Positions 1-9,908 of a DNA stretch of 33,719 nucleotides are shown here, piece by piece. Origin of the DNA: Pleurotus ostreatus/Saccharomyces cerevisiae fusant (Eukaryota; Opisthokonta); contig JAMQCK010000252.1 of the NCBI GenBank assembly GCA_024196135.1, positions 1-33,719 of the forward strand, given 5' to 3'. The notes beneath the pieces are model-generated. The model saw only the letters and a list, made by a program, of their open reading frames with translations. It was not told the origin of the DNA and did not search any database. The translations under genes and the position numbers were made by a program. Each line of letters opens with the position of its first letter. The stretch's first letter is position 1.

Positions 1-384
1 GTGCGTGCAGCACCTCAACCTGGAGGCTGGCGTCCTCCGCACGTCGCAGCTGCATATCTACATGGTGGTCCTGCCAGTTATGAAGCGCCACCGCATCACG
101 CACTTCCCGCCTATATGCCCTTACACCCCGACGCCCATGCCGCCGGGTACCCCTACCCTACACCGCCACAGTATCTCCCGCATCGACAATGGCAGGGGCC
201 GCCACCGCATACCATATATGACAATGTGGACGCTCTCGCACACCATCGTCCCTCGGCGTTCGCTGGCCATGCGACAGGGGGCCCTTCGACGGGGGAAGAG
301 GTTACTCCTCGACCTGCCAAGCGAGCTCGGCTGGAGTATTCCGATGCTGAAGAATTAGCCCGTCCTCCTGGCGGAAGGCGTTGA
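1..384 (+). CDS. 3' end of a truncated gene, Pro/His/Ala/Tyr-rich C-terminal tail, product unknown
   Basis: Frame 1 is open from the left edge to a TGA at 382-384, giving about 127 residues of a protein whose start lies outside the window. The tail is rich in Pro, His, Ala and Tyr, with clusters such as PYPTPPQYLPH, and near its end carries the basic motif PAKRARLE, which looks like a monopartite nuclear localisation signal, followed by an acidic stretch (DAEE). That composition is common in the disordered tails of fungal nuclear or regulatory proteins. No folded domain is visible, so I do not name a function. A plausible 53-nt intron (GTACGT..CTAAC..ATATAG) follows in the 3' UTR. The gene marks the left shoulder of the mating-type region. 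Confidence 0.6.
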   Translation: MRAAPQPGGWRPPHVAAAYLHGGPASYEAPPHHALPAYMPLHPDAHAAGYPYPTPPQYLPHRQWQGPPPHTIYDNVDALAHHRPSAFAGHATGGPSTGEEVTPRPAKRARLEYSDAEELARPPGGRR

Positions 385-408
385 ACGATCATGCTTATCG
401 ATTGTGCG

Positions 409-461
409 GTACGTCAATACATCTATCTCCTTGATGTGTAGCTAACTCCTTCATGATATAG
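409..461 (+). other. probable 3' UTR intron of the left-edge gene
   Basis: The segment starts GTACGT, has a CTAAC branch-point-like element at about 442-446 and ends ATATAG, 53 nt in all. This matches the size and signals of the receptor introns in the window. It lies 25 nt after the stop codon, so it would be spliced from the 3' UTR. Confidence 0.4.
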
Positions 462-1104
462 GGCCCTGAGCAGAGGATGGTGCCGGTTTTGAACGGTTCG
501 AGTTCGTGCGCGCGTGGGTTATTTGGGTAATAACGGCCTGTTTGCGTATTCTGATCCCTTCTGTATTCTTTGTTTGTGAACGATAATATATCCCCTATCA
601 GTAGAAAGTATTTTTCTTATGCTGTGCTCTCGTGAAAACTGTCGACGTGGTCTCGTTCTACCGTCCCGCAGGAGGGTGCTAACGCAGAGTGTGCAAACTG
701 GTGTGACGCATACCCCTCCGTGGCCCTGCTGTATTGTAAGGACCCTATATGCTCCATATTCCCCTGTGCTTGGTACAATACTCCAAGTACAGGAGCACGA
801 TAAGTGGCTGTGGAACATACCACCGACTGTATCAATGAGTTGGAACATCCGAAAGCGAAGATTATACCAAGGGATTGGAGTGTCTCAAGAACGAAGAACG
901 TACCAAGGGCTCGGAATATTCCAATGGCGAAGGACATCACACGTAGAATGCACCAAGAGCGTGGAGCATACCAAATATATAGGACATACCAGGAGTAGCA
1001 GCACCGGAGCGCTGGTACGTACTGGACTCATGTGGGACATGGTACATACTACATCTATGCAATCTTCCAGTGAAATTGGTGACCTAAAGGTCATGGTACA
1101 TGAC

Positions 1105-1330
1105 GGGGTCATCCCACCTTTTTGGTCAACTTTTCGGTTGCCTGTAGAGGACTCCGACGACGAGGAGCCTGAGCAGGACGACGTCCGCGGCATGGGGCGG
1201 GGGAGGGTGTACTGCCTGACCTTGGAGGTGAAGTCGTAGGCCTTGGACGAGAACTCGGAGGTGAAGTTTCTGACGTTGAAGGCCGAGAAGCACTTCGCGG
1301 CGAGCCTAAGGCCTGAGCCCTTGTTGTCGG
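1105..1330 (-). pseudogene. possible gene relic: coding-like minus-strand segment
   Basis: Read on the minus strand, the segment gives KCFSAFNVRNFTSEF followed by SSKAYDFTSKVRQY and a Ser-rich run. Third codon positions are nearly all C or G, unlike the surrounding DNA. No start codon, splice signals or family could be assigned with confidence. It may be an isolated exon or a decayed coding sequence. I do not recognise it. Confidence 0.2.
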
Positions 1331-2125
1331 ACGATGCGAATGGTCTTGATAACCGGCCAGTATATAATGGACGAAGCTGGTGATGGAGAACGCACTTGTC
1401 CGTGGGCAGCGAGAGCATGCGCTCGAGCGGACCCAGCGCACGGCATGGCCTCTTCTAAGGATAACATAGTCGCGGTACGCACCCCGAGAAACGCTAACGT
1501 GCGCAAGGGGCACGGAGGCGCGGGGGCGCCTCAGCTGGAATGGCACGACACGGACTCCGGAGTGCTCGCTCTGCATAAGGATGAACGTCGCTAAGGTCGA
1601 GGTAAAGGTTGATCATCTTGAGCGCGGGAGCTTTTATTCCTGAGCGCGGCGAGAAGGTCTGGGCGAGGGGGATGTGCCCTGGCGGGGTGACATTGTCAGT
1701 GGTGCATGTAGATGAAAACTACCAGACGCACCATCATGTAGTTGTCGCCGAGGTCATGTAGTAGGTACCCAGCGCCGTTGTTCTGCCATGTTTCCAGGCC
1801 TTCAGTGGTTGTAAAACGGACAGAACCTGAAGTGCATCCGTTCGCGCAGCGACCGTGGCGAGGGTTACTCGCGCGTTCTGCTCTGCCGCCGCGCAGTAAG
1901 CATATTTTCTAGTGCCATTCACGAGGATCTTGACGACACTGAGCGTATTCTTGGAAAACAGACCGAGGGGGACAATAGGATGCATTGCATATGGAGAGAG
2001 GCTACGCCGACGGTTCGAAGAAGAATTTCCAGCATTCTGTCCACCACGATCCTCATGGTACAGAACAACGACGTCCATATCGCGCGGTGAGGTCGCCGTC
2101 CGGAATCCAGATGGAAGTCAGAGGA

Positions 2126-2361
2126 GAACAATGGTCAGCTCATTTTCCCACAATCCCACCTTGCCTTCTCCCATCCGCGCCGGCGACGAACAATGCCCAG
2201 CATCTCGCCTCTCCTCCCCCTGGAAGACGCAGGGGGATAGCGTGACCCATACCAGCTCATCCAAACCAACATGGGAGGACACGGAAGGCCACGATGCAGC
2301 CAAGAGCCGCACGAGGCAGGGACAATAGCATCTCATTGTGCACCCGATCCGGCGAACAATG
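2126..2361 (+). promoter_or_regulatory. HMG-box-type motif cluster upstream of pheromone gene P1
   Basis: Three exact GAACAATG copies lie at 2126-2133, 2188-2195 and 2354-2361, with a CATTGT at 2334-2339 and weaker ACAAT copies between them. ACAAT/ATTGT is the core site of HMG-box (MATA_HMG/SOX-type) proteins, which in fungi drive pheromone and receptor genes. The cluster ends 210 bp before the P1 start codon. No good TATA box is seen; TTCAAAAG near 2372 is the nearest candidate. Confidence 0.5.
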
Positions 2362-2571
2362 TCGCTTGGGCTCCTTCAAAAGGGCTGGGGGAGGGAAGTA
2401 CGGCACCTAGCGCCTCGTCTACGCATCCTTGAGCTCTTCGAACCTCGAGCCTTCGAGCCTAACGAGCACTTCATCATCGAGACGCACGTCTGCCTCCTCG
2501 TCCAACGATCAGCCTTCACCCCCAACGCATAGCCCAGCTCTGTCAGCTCATAACCCAGCCGTACTATCGAA

Positions 2572-2817
2572 ATGGACTCCTTCATCACCCTCTCCATCCC
2601 GTCTACTGTGGACGCCTCTCTCGACGGGCACGACCTCCTCGAGCAGCTCCTCGCCGCGTGCGAGTCGAGCTCAGCACCGTCCGCCGCCTCGGCTTGCATT
2701 TCCCCAAGCCCCTCCTCCGGGAGAAGTACGAACAGCTCCTCTGAGGATATCAGCGTCCCTGTCGACCAGGAATACCCCGGAGGGAGTCTAGTGAACGCGT
2801 GGTGTGTCGTAGCATAG
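2572..2817 (+). CDS. lipopeptide mating pheromone precursor P1 (CVVA, NAWC family)
   Basis: An 81-residue precursor. It starts MDSF, and the M-D-x-[FL] start recurs in P2, P7, P8, P9 and P11, which supports this ATG. The pro-region contains a Leu-rich acidic element (GHDLLEQLLAACES) and a Ser-rich middle. The C-terminus is DQEYPGGSLVNAWCVVA: CVVA is a CaaX box for farnesylation, removal of the last three residues and carboxymethylation. By the usual two-residue charged processing site (E-Y or Q-E), the mature peptide would be about 10-11 residues ending in NAWC. Relatives P2, P3 and P6 have Cys where this one has Val (SLVNAWC against SLCNAWC). A spliced 3' UTR intron appears to begin directly after the stop codon. 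Role (inferred from the family): secreted ligand for a STE3-type receptor of another mating type. Confidence 0.92.
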   Translation: MDSFITLSIPSTVDASLDGHDLLEQLLAACESSSAPSAASACISPSPSSGRSTNSSSEDISVPVDQEYPGGSLVNAWCVVA

Positions 2818-2874
2818 GTGAGTTGGCGTACTTCCCGATTGTGTTGAGGCTCATGGGCTGACAGTCCTTCCTAG
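2818..2874 (+). other. 3' UTR intron abutting the P1 stop codon
   Basis: TAG at 2815-2817 is followed immediately by GTGAGT. A GCTGAC branch-like element and CCTAG acceptor end the 57-nt segment. The same arrangement (stop codon then donor) is seen in P3. Confidence 0.55.
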
Positions 2875-3672
2875 ACGACTACCCCGGTCCCCATCCACAG
2901 AACATAACGACCGTCGAATGTCCTCTTGCTACGCCCACGCATCCCATGGATCCTTCTCTCTTTATACATCAGCTACCCCGCCGTCGACCTCGTCCGGTGC
3001 CAAGCCCTTGTTCTCTACGCCCACATCATCAACCCCATATACCATCACCTCCCCGACCGTCAGCCTCGCTGACAGCGGCACCGACCTGCCCGTATGGTAC
3101 GTTCTCTACTTTGTTGCCTCAGTCCCCCCGTGCTGACAATTACTTCCCAGCTTCCCGCGATACCTCTGTCGGCGCCTCACTGTATCAATGTCCATGTCTC
3201 TGTCCCATCGTTTATCTTCTCGTCTACGTCTCCATGCACACACGCATCTACACGCCTCATACGTACCGTGCTTACCGCACACGTCGCATCGCTCCTTATC
3301 TCCCTTTCCAGCTGTCGCCTGGTGCGATAGCTCTGTCTCTGTCTCTTCCCACTTGTCTCGTGCCTGCCAGCGTATCAAGCACCAATTCCAGTCTACTACA
3401 GATTCGTCCTTCTCGTTTACGCCCCGTTGTCCTGTTTATTCCCTTCGTATTCCTTGCTACGCCTCGTTCTTCAGCTTACGCTACCGTCCACGACATACAA
3501 TGTACCTGTATCTGTACAGTAGCCTTATTCCCTATGTATGAATGAGCGACTTCGCTCTACGCATCGTCTAGGGTCCCCTTTCCTCGTCCTGGAATGCTGC
3601 CTGACTCCGGACACGGCTTCAACGACTTCAACGAGCTCAGACTAGCCTTACACCAAGCACCCATCTGGACCC

Positions 3673-3752
3673 ACAATTACCTTCCCGATTAGGGCTACAA
3701 TGGATTTTCGCACGCCCCTGTTTATAAAAACGTTGTTCACTGGCCATTGTTC
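3673..3752. promoter_or_regulatory. orphan promoter-like patch (TATA plus CATTGTTC)
   Basis: ACAAT at 3673-3677, ACAATG at 3697-3702, a TATA-like TTTATAAAAA at 3721-3730 and CATTGTTC at 3745-3752 lie within 80 bp. This is the same combination found at confirmed pheromone promoters, but no CaaX-ending frame follows on either side. Confidence 0.3.
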
Positions 3753-4628
3753 GGTGAGGGATGGGGACAGGGCTTGAGGCGCTATGACATTGTTCTACGC
3801 AAGAACGTCGTAAGGAGAGTGTGCTACGTATACTACCGCCTTTGGGAACTTGAGCAGGGAAGACGAAGGCTCGGTTGGTTAGCTCACGCGACGACTGGGA
3901 GTCTGGGAATTCAAAGTCCGACCCGCAGATGCGCGCTCGAGTCCGAAGACAAGTGATGTTTTTTGAGGCAGTGGCGAGCGATGCGCCGATGTGCGGTGAA
4001 TTATTACTTTACTTGCTTTGTGTTGAAGACTTTCAGGGGCCCTCGACGGTTGCTTCAGCGCCTGACGGGGGCCTATCACGGTCGAAACCGCGTACAGAGA
4101 TCTGACGTCGCGAAGGGAAGGTGAGCGGGATCGAAGATAGTCGACGACGGGAAGATTACAGACACGCTACTCCGTCTAGGTGAAGGCGCGAGGGGTGGCT
4201 TGGACTTGTGCTCTATGGACATAGCGACGAAGGCCCAGGGAATGCGAGCCAACAGGCTGGGGTGTCGGAATTGCGAAGCCAGATGAAATCAGCTGCAGGT
4301 GAGTAAGTCGAGCAGGTCTCCTTCGAGGCTGATTTTCCCGTTGCAGACTTCTTGGTCCCAGTTGGTCTGCAGATTCAGAAAGATATATGCTGCTGTCGCT
4401 TTTGTCCGAAGATGGCGACGATCCGTTTGAGCTCGCGACTCGGCGGCTGCCCCAGCAAGTCGACGCAGGTCATGGGAAGATGGCGCAGGAGGAAACAAGC
4501 GCCAAACACCATATAAGGACATGGATGGCCATAACGACGGCGTCAGCCGAAATACAATGGACAACGTGGCCAAGAACAATGGGAGGCCGGAACCGGACAT
4601 GGCCATAAACGACAGCCTCCAGGCCAAC

Positions 4629-4723
4629 ACGACAAAGGCCTTCGGGCATCACCGTGGCATAAATAGCACGACAAAGGCGCGGGTCCGGGAACGACAAAGA
4701 GCACTGGTCCGGGCACGACAAAG
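4629..4723 (+). repeat. four ACGACAAAG boxes, three in about 23-24-bp register
   Basis: Exact ACGACAAAG copies start at 4629, 4668, 4691 and 4715. The last three are spaced 23 and 24 bp and share GGTCCG between copies; a degenerate fifth (GGACAAAC) follows at about 4741. ACAAAG is the core of the Ustilago pheromone response element (ACAAAGGGA, bound by the HMG protein Prf1). GAACAATG at 4574-4581 and ACAATGG at 4554-4560 lie just upstream. It could be a mating-regulated enhancer or a chance minisatellite. Confidence 0.4.
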
Positions 4724-5964
4724 ACCGCTGGTCCGCGCACGGACAAACCCATCGCGTGCGCTGCATAAAACCGGCGAACCTTCGCTTGTTCGTGAACCCC
4801 GCTTCGCCAGCCACCACAGTGTCTCGCCAGCGCGCCTCGTCCATAGCCACCAGCCTGACTCTACCAGCAACGCTTGCGCGTGGTCATGACCACCAGCCTG
4901 GAATCGAGGGTGAGTTCCGCGCGTCTCATCCAACGCGTCTGGTCGCGTATTCGCCACGGTCGCGATCCGAGGGTAAGTTCGACGCGGACAGCCACCTGCG
5001 GGTAAGTTATAGGGTGTTCACAGCCACCAGCTATAGGCTCCGCCGCCTGCAGATACCAAGTCCGCGACCGGCTTGCCTCGTTCATCGCCACCCGCTCAGT
5101 TGCGACCATTCCTCGCCTCCCCACGAAGTGGCGCAGAGCGCCTGTACGCCATCGACACCGGGTCTCCCGCTTTCTTTCACCAACCGAGTCATCCGCCAGC
5201 GCAACCGATCGCCTTTGCCACCGTCAACCCAAACTCGTCTCACCCATAATATCCCTCCACCTCGCGCGCGACGAGCCAATGACTTCGCGACTTCATAACA
5301 GGCATCCGAAACCTCAAGAAGCAGCCGCCACCGCGACTTCGACTCCATGATACGCCAACACCCCAAATCCGAGTTAAGCGTCTTCACCCAAACAAGCCCA
5401 CGCCGACCGTAAAGACGCAGCAGCGCGCAGGACACGCCGCAATGCCACCATCTCGCGAAAGTCCCAGCACCTTCGAATGAAAAAAAAAGCCCCAGCAGGT
5501 AGAACAAACGGACACTCCAGCGCCGATGGCTCGCCATACAGAGGACAGAGTAAGAACATTAACGACGCACCGTTAAGCATCAAGGGCCACGTCGCCGTGG
5601 GCAATGCGATACCGCGCCAATTTCCATCGAGGATAATGCAGAGTGCGCTCGCTCGGGCGTCCAGGAAAGCCAATAGGAAATGTCTATCAAGGAATCAGCT
5701 TCTTGCACGCTAGTGTAAGGAACAAGGGCACGGTAATAATGGAAGAAGCGCACCGTCAACCGCAGGCAATTGCAAGACATCTTCATGGCCAGCGTAGCCT
5801 GACGATACCCGCCCTCTGAGTCGGATCTGCAAGGCTGGCAGGCCGCTTGAAGGGACATGGGTCCCAATAACAAGGGCATACTCACGAAGGCCGCGACTTC
5901 CGACGAGTCCAAGCCATTACACGCGGGTCGGCGCGGCAGAAGGATCGAGTCAACAAGCATCGAA

Positions 5965-6374
5965 CATTGTTCGCCCAAAAAAGGATAGCGGCCGAATTTT
6001 CAAGGCGGCTTTCCCAAATAAGCAACGCTCTCGAATTTGCGCCTCATGGTACGGCGGCGCAGCTCGCTGGACAAGTTTTCCTCCGGGAAACAAGAGTCGA
6101 AGGTCTGAAGAATCAGCAACATGCACGAAGAGTCAACGAAGATTTCGATGACTCGACAAGGTCAAACAATAGGTTTAATTGTACTCGCGAAGATTCATCT
6201 TGTACTCGAGGTAGGGGAGAACAAAGGAAAGAAGACGCTGACGCAGAGTCGAGGATGATTCACATTATGAAGATGATTCAGCGTCGAAGATGGGGGGACT
6301 CATCAGCGTCAGATGGGCAACCCACGAACACCGCATTTTTGCCTCGTGGCTAGGTCGCCGCTCAGGTATAAAAG
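5965..6374 (+). promoter_or_regulatory. promoter of pheromone gene P2
   Basis: CATTGTTC at 5965-5972, AAACAATAG near 6164, GAACAAAGGAA at 6219-6229 and a clear TATAAAAG box at 6367-6374, 297 bp before the P2 ATG. The TATA match is strong; the other motifs match HMG-box core sites. Confidence 0.55.
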
Positions 6375-6670
6375 CGCGCGAGAAGTCGGATTAGGAAGCC
6401 CAAGCATCCCTGCTTTTCGCGAACATCCTCATCAGCCGCATCCCCTGCGTGTGCATCCGCCCTCGTCCACACGCCGTCCAGCGCATAGCCAACGCATCGC
6501 CCGTATAGCAGTATACGCCGATCCGTCAGCACCCAGCCGTACCGCCGAGAGCACTCCTCCGCCTCGTCGTAACCGCATTCGCGCTCGCCAGCCCTCCTCT
6601 GATCGTCAATCGCACCGTAACTTGACACCAGTCACCGCCCTCGCCCTCGCCGCGCACCCAACCAGTTTTC

Positions 6671-6964
6671 ATGGACACCTTCACCCCGTTCGCCGCCCCG
6701 TCCCCGCGCAGAGCCCGCTCCGGATCGACCGCCTCCATGGTGTCCGTCGCCGAGTCCGCCAAGTCCATCGCGAATTTCGAGCCCACCAGCGAGCCCGCGT
6801 CGCCGATGTCCGCTGCATTCCCCGTGGACGGGTCCGCAGGCCATGCCGCGTCCGTCATCGACGAGCTCGCAGCCATCGTGGACCAGCTGCCCTCGGCGGA
6901 CCTCCCCGCCAATAGGGAGAAGCCCGGCGACAGCCTCTGCAATGCGTGGTGCATCGTAGCCTAA
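6671..6964 (+). CDS. lipopeptide mating pheromone precursor P2 (CIVA, NAWC family)
   Basis: A 97-residue precursor, one of the two longest here. It starts MDTF, like the other precursors (MD-x-F). The pro-region is Ser/Ala-rich with an acidic-hydrophobic segment (VIDELAAIVDQL). It ends ANREKPGDSLCNAWCIVA, where CIVA is the CaaX farnesylation box and E-K a plausible charged processing site, giving a mature peptide of about 10 residues, PGDSLCNAWC. The extra Cys four residues before the prenylated Cys is shared with P3 and P6. A TATAAAAG box lies 297 bp upstream and a probable 3' UTR intron at 6972-7030. Confidence 0.92.
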   Translation: MDTFTPFAAPSPRRARSGSTASMVSVAESAKSIANFEPTSEPASPMSAAFPVDGSAGHAASVIDELAAIVDQLPSADLPANREKPGDSLCNAWCIVA

Positions 6965-6971
6965 GTGAAGG

Positions 6972-7030
6972 GTACGTCGTGTTCCCTTTCACGGAGGCCT
7001 CGAGGAGTACTGACTACCCTTTGTCTTCAG
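6972..7030 (+). other. 3' UTR intron of P2
   Basis: GTACGT donor 7 nt after the stop codon, TACTGAC branch element at about 7008-7014 and CTTCAG acceptor; 59 nt. Confidence 0.55.
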
Positions 7031-8893
7031 AGATCGATCGTCCTCCTTCCGCTACATGCCCACACCATACCTCATCCATGCGCACCTCAAACCCAACCAA
7101 ATATATAACTGTAACACCAGCCAACTGAAAGAACAAATGACAAGTGTACCACCACCGCCTTTATCTGTGCCTCGCTACACAGCACGCTCGTTCCTATGTA
7201 CCCCACTTCCAGTGACTGTCTTCGGGCCTCAGGTGCGTCGCCCCATCGTCTTCCTATCGCGCGATCGCTGACAACCTTCGCAGCAGTGTTTATAGGCCGT
7301 TGCTGCCCATTGGCAGCCGCCTCGTATCTTGTTAAGCTTATCCTTCTTCGTTCACCTCACTTCTTCTTTTCGTTACTCCTTCCTACTTCGCCCTCTGCGG
7401 CCCACTCTCCCTAACCTTATGCGCTCGTCATCAGGGTCGAGCCCGTGTATATATCTACTTATCGATGGTCAACTCGTCTCGCGTTCTCTCCTTCTCCGCT
7501 TTCTGGTATAACTATATCGTTTGTCGCCTTTAAGGCTTCAACGCTCTTGTTGTAACACCACTGTATTACTAGCCTGCTAAATAACTTTGCGCATGGAATC
7601 CGTTTGTCTACTCGCTGCCTTCAGGTATATCCGTCCAACCCCTCGTCAACGAGCCCGCAAGCATCGTACGGTCGCCCGCCTTCCACCTGGTCATCGAGCT
7701 ATCTTGGATCCTCGAGGGTCGGAAACGGTGTTCCGCATGGAAAGGGCTGGTGCCAGCCTCTCTCTCTCATGCGCCCGGCGGAATAGCGGAGTTTCCTTAC
7801 CTCAGGTAGCGGGTCATAGGGCCCATATCCTTCCGCGCCGTTCGCCCTCCGAGCCCTCCCAGCGCAGAATCCTGGTCCGTGCGAGTGCATGCTGATGATT
7901 GTAACCCCATTAAGACTTGAGATGGCAAATTCAGCCCTTATCTTGTCTAATCTTGACTTCTCCGTCGCCTTCGGTTGACGACAGCCGCCGTGCCTCGTCC
8001 TCGATGTTCTTATCGGCGTCAATCAGCGGGCGATCCTCCCCCTGCCGGTCCCTCGCTGGTTCACTTCGGGGTCCCGCTGGCTCAGATGGCCGTGTGCGCC
8101 GGCTCGGAGGCCCTATTTTTGAAAATCTGCCTTGCTTTGTTCGCCGGCCCAGGTGGTCGAAGCTGGTCAGCTGAGCACCCTCGTCTCCAGTGTCCTCTTT
8201 GGTCTTCAGCCAATGATCAGCCGCGATTTATGCCAGGGTGACCGCGCAATCGGCCTGAAGATTTCCGAGCTCGAAGCTCGGGTTGAAATGCCTCCTTCTG
8301 GCTCCGCGACAGCGGTACCAGAACGGAAGTTATGGGGGCTGAGTTTATTCGAGGGGGACAGGATTTCTTGTCGTAGTCAATTATTCCTTCGAATCACGAG
8401 CGGTCGAAGGAGAGTGAGCAAGACGGAACGGTGGAAGAGGGAAGGGGATAAGGAAAGAGAGCCGGAGGCGTCGCACGCCACAGATCTGAAGAGGAAAACC
8501 TATCGTCGCATGGCCTTTCAATTCACTCAGAACGAAGGTCAAGTAAAGAGTCCTACTTGTACATTGCAATTGTTGGATGAGTACCACCGCTGCTGCCGAT
8601 AGGTAGCGAGAATATATACAGAATAAGGATAGATGGGCGACGAGTCCGATACATAGCGCGGAACGCAGCTTGGGTACCGGGAAGGAGTCGCGCACGAGGC
8701 ATAGCAGTATACAGCAAAGCATGAAGGACTAGAAGGCATAGGCAGCATAGGCTACGGCGCTGCGGTGGTGAGGTGTGGGTTAAAGAAGCATAGGATGCAT
8801 AAAAAGTGCGCGGAGGAAGCTCAACGCGCGGCAGGGCGGGTCCGTGTGCAGAGGGACAGGTCGGTGCACGGAAGGGTTGATCGTCCCGCATCG
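7031..8893. other. intergenic region between P2 and P3, nothing recognised
   Basis: About 1.9 kb with pyrimidine-rich DNA at 7300-7550 and no frame with coding character. The ATCTTGTCTAATCTTG element near 7935 resembles a run near 28830-28870, perhaps dispersed repeat debris. No pheromone, receptor or transposase signature was seen. Confidence 0.4.
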
Positions 8894-8943
8894 CTGGGAG
8901 GGGCGTCAGATAGTCAGCGACGATAAGATTACTTGGGACGTAC
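8894..8943 (-). other. 3' UTR intron abutting the P3 stop codon
   Basis: On the minus strand the TAG stop is followed directly by GTACGT; the segment has a GCTGAC branch-like element and ends TCCCAG, 50 nt in all. The stop/donor junction matches that of P1. Confidence 0.55.
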
Positions 8944-9126
8944 CTATGAGACGGAGCACCACGCATTGCACAAACTATCCCCCTCCTCCTCCGAGTTGGC
9001 GGGCATCTGCGCGCCCGAGGGCTTCGCAGGCTGGGTCGACCCCGCAGGCTTGGCGGCGGGAGCCGTGGGCTTTGCGCTGGGCGGCGCGGCGGCGGGCGAC
9101 GATGCGGCTGAGAGCGCGGCAGGCAT
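8944..9126 (-). CDS. lipopeptide mating pheromone precursor P3 (CSVS, NAWC family)
   Basis: A 60-residue precursor. The pro-region is Ala/Pro/Lys-rich (APAAKPAG, TQPAKPSG). The end is NSEEEGDSLCNAWCSVS: CSVS is a CaaX box, and processing after E-E would leave about 10 residues, EGDSLCNAWC. At DNA level the last part is nearly identical to P6, with which it also shares the AKPSG element, so P3 and P6 are recent copies. The gene is divergent from P4 and the pair shares a roughly 600-bp promoter region. On the minus strand TATATA lies at 9249-9254, about 125 bp before the ATG. Confidence 0.9.
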   Translation of the reverse strand: MPAALSAASSPAAAPPSAKPTAPAAKPAGSTQPAKPSGAQMPANSEEEGDSLCNAWCSVS

Positions 9127-9248
9127 GACAGCTGGCTGGCTTGAGAGGCGAGGCTGGGTGCGCGAGGCGGAGGCGACGGGTAGCGCGGTAGCGGACGCTG
9201 GCAGTTGACTGCAGGATGCTGAAGAGGGAAAATTTTGGAGGGGCCCGC

Positions 9249-9547
9249 TATATAGTCGACCGCTTGTACCGGCTCTGAGGCAAACAAGCTAGTTGGGGGA
9301 GGTGCTCGCCGCCTACGAGCGAAATGCTGCGCTTACCGGGTACCTGAGTCAATATCTGACTTCGAGGGGGCTTCTGCTCTTCGATGGCTATCTGTCCGAC
9401 TATGCTGCGGCGCTACAATGTCTTGTAGAGGCGTCTGACCAGCGGAGCAGAATATTTCGCACGCCGTCGAAAGTTGCACCTGTGTAATCTTGTTGATTGA
9501 TCCTCGCTCCGAATCGAGGGGGTGCTGTACAGCCAGTGATATATAAG
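9249..9547. promoter_or_regulatory. divergent promoter region of P3 and P4
   Basis: TATATA at 9249-9254 faces P3 (minus), and TATATAAG at 9540-9547 faces P4 (plus, 182 bp before its ATG). A single ACAATG at 9415-9420 lies between them. This control region is poorer in HMG-type sites than those of P1 or the receptors. Confidence 0.5.
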
Positions 9548-9728
9548 GCCGCGCGGTGCTCCGTGTCCCTCATCGCAGCCCGCCCATCCATCTGCTCCCA
9601 GCGTCAGCGCCTCCCTTACCTCAGGCCGCCCCCACCTACTCAGGCTATCCGCCCACCTAGCCTGCCCGTCAACTCAAGCCGCCCGCCCACTCAGGTTAAC
9701 CGCCGACGCCCGCACCCGAGTTACATCG

Positions 9729-9908
9729 ATGGAAGCGTCCAACGCCGCTGCGACCACTACTACCAGCCCAGTCGAGGACGCCGTGCTCCAGAGGCTCCTC
9801 GACTGCGCGGACCCCCCCCCCCCCCCAGCGCCCGCCCCCCCCCCCGATCCCCCGGACCAGGAGGAGGAGGGCGAGGGGAATATGACATACTTCTGCGTCA
9901 CGGCTTGA
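9729..9908 (+). CDS. lipopeptide mating pheromone precursor P4 (CVTA, MTYFC family), short
   Basis: A 59-residue precursor below common ORF cut-offs. It starts MEASNAAATTTTSP, has the acidic-leucine element VEDAVLQRLLDCAD, a proline-rich linker and ends DQEEEGEGNMTYFCVTA. CVTA is the CaaX box, and cleavage after E-E would leave about EGEGNMTYFC. The C-terminus is closely similar to P9 (GSGNMTYFCVVA) and P5 (GDGDMTFFCSVG), which fixes the frame. The linker is encoded by homopolymers of 15 C (9812-9826) and 11 C (9835-9845), so single-base slippage would destroy the CaaX end. The frame is intact in this copy. Confidence 0.88.
   Translation: MEASNAAATTTTSPVEDAVLQRLLDCADPPPPPAPAPPPDPPDQEEEGEGNMTYFCVTA

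Larger units (their letters stand above)
462..2571. other. intergenic stretch with degenerate repeats and a possible gene relic
   Basis: No intact gene is supported here. At 830-1000 there are loosely repeated ACCAAG / GGAACAT / GGACAT elements, apparently a decayed minisatellite. On the minus strand at about 1105-1330 one frame has strongly C/G-ending codons (TTC, AAC, ACC, TCC, AAG) and an imperfect internal repeat (NFTSEFSS and DFTSK), which suggests the remains of an exon; it joins to nothing recognisable. From 2126 on the stretch becomes the promoter region of the first pheromone gene. Confidence 0.35.
2875..6218. other. long intergenic region with orphan promoter-like patches
   Basis: About 3.3 kb without an intact gene. 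Pyrimidine-rich, low-complexity DNA follows P1 (3000-3500). Two patches look like abandoned mating-gene promoters: 3673-3752 (ACAAT, ACAATG, TTTATAAAAA, CATTGTTC) and 4510-4770 (ATATAAGG, ACAATGG, GAACAATG, then an ACGACAAAG array). The rest of 5000-6200 shows nothing recognisable; many short frames are open but lack coding-like bias. Confidence 0.4.

Noticed and set aside
5687..5725. Tiny frame of 12 codons ending SCTLV
   Set aside because: It is too short to be a precursor, has a stop codon just upstream, and no mating promoter is nearby; the CaaX-like end is probably coincidence.
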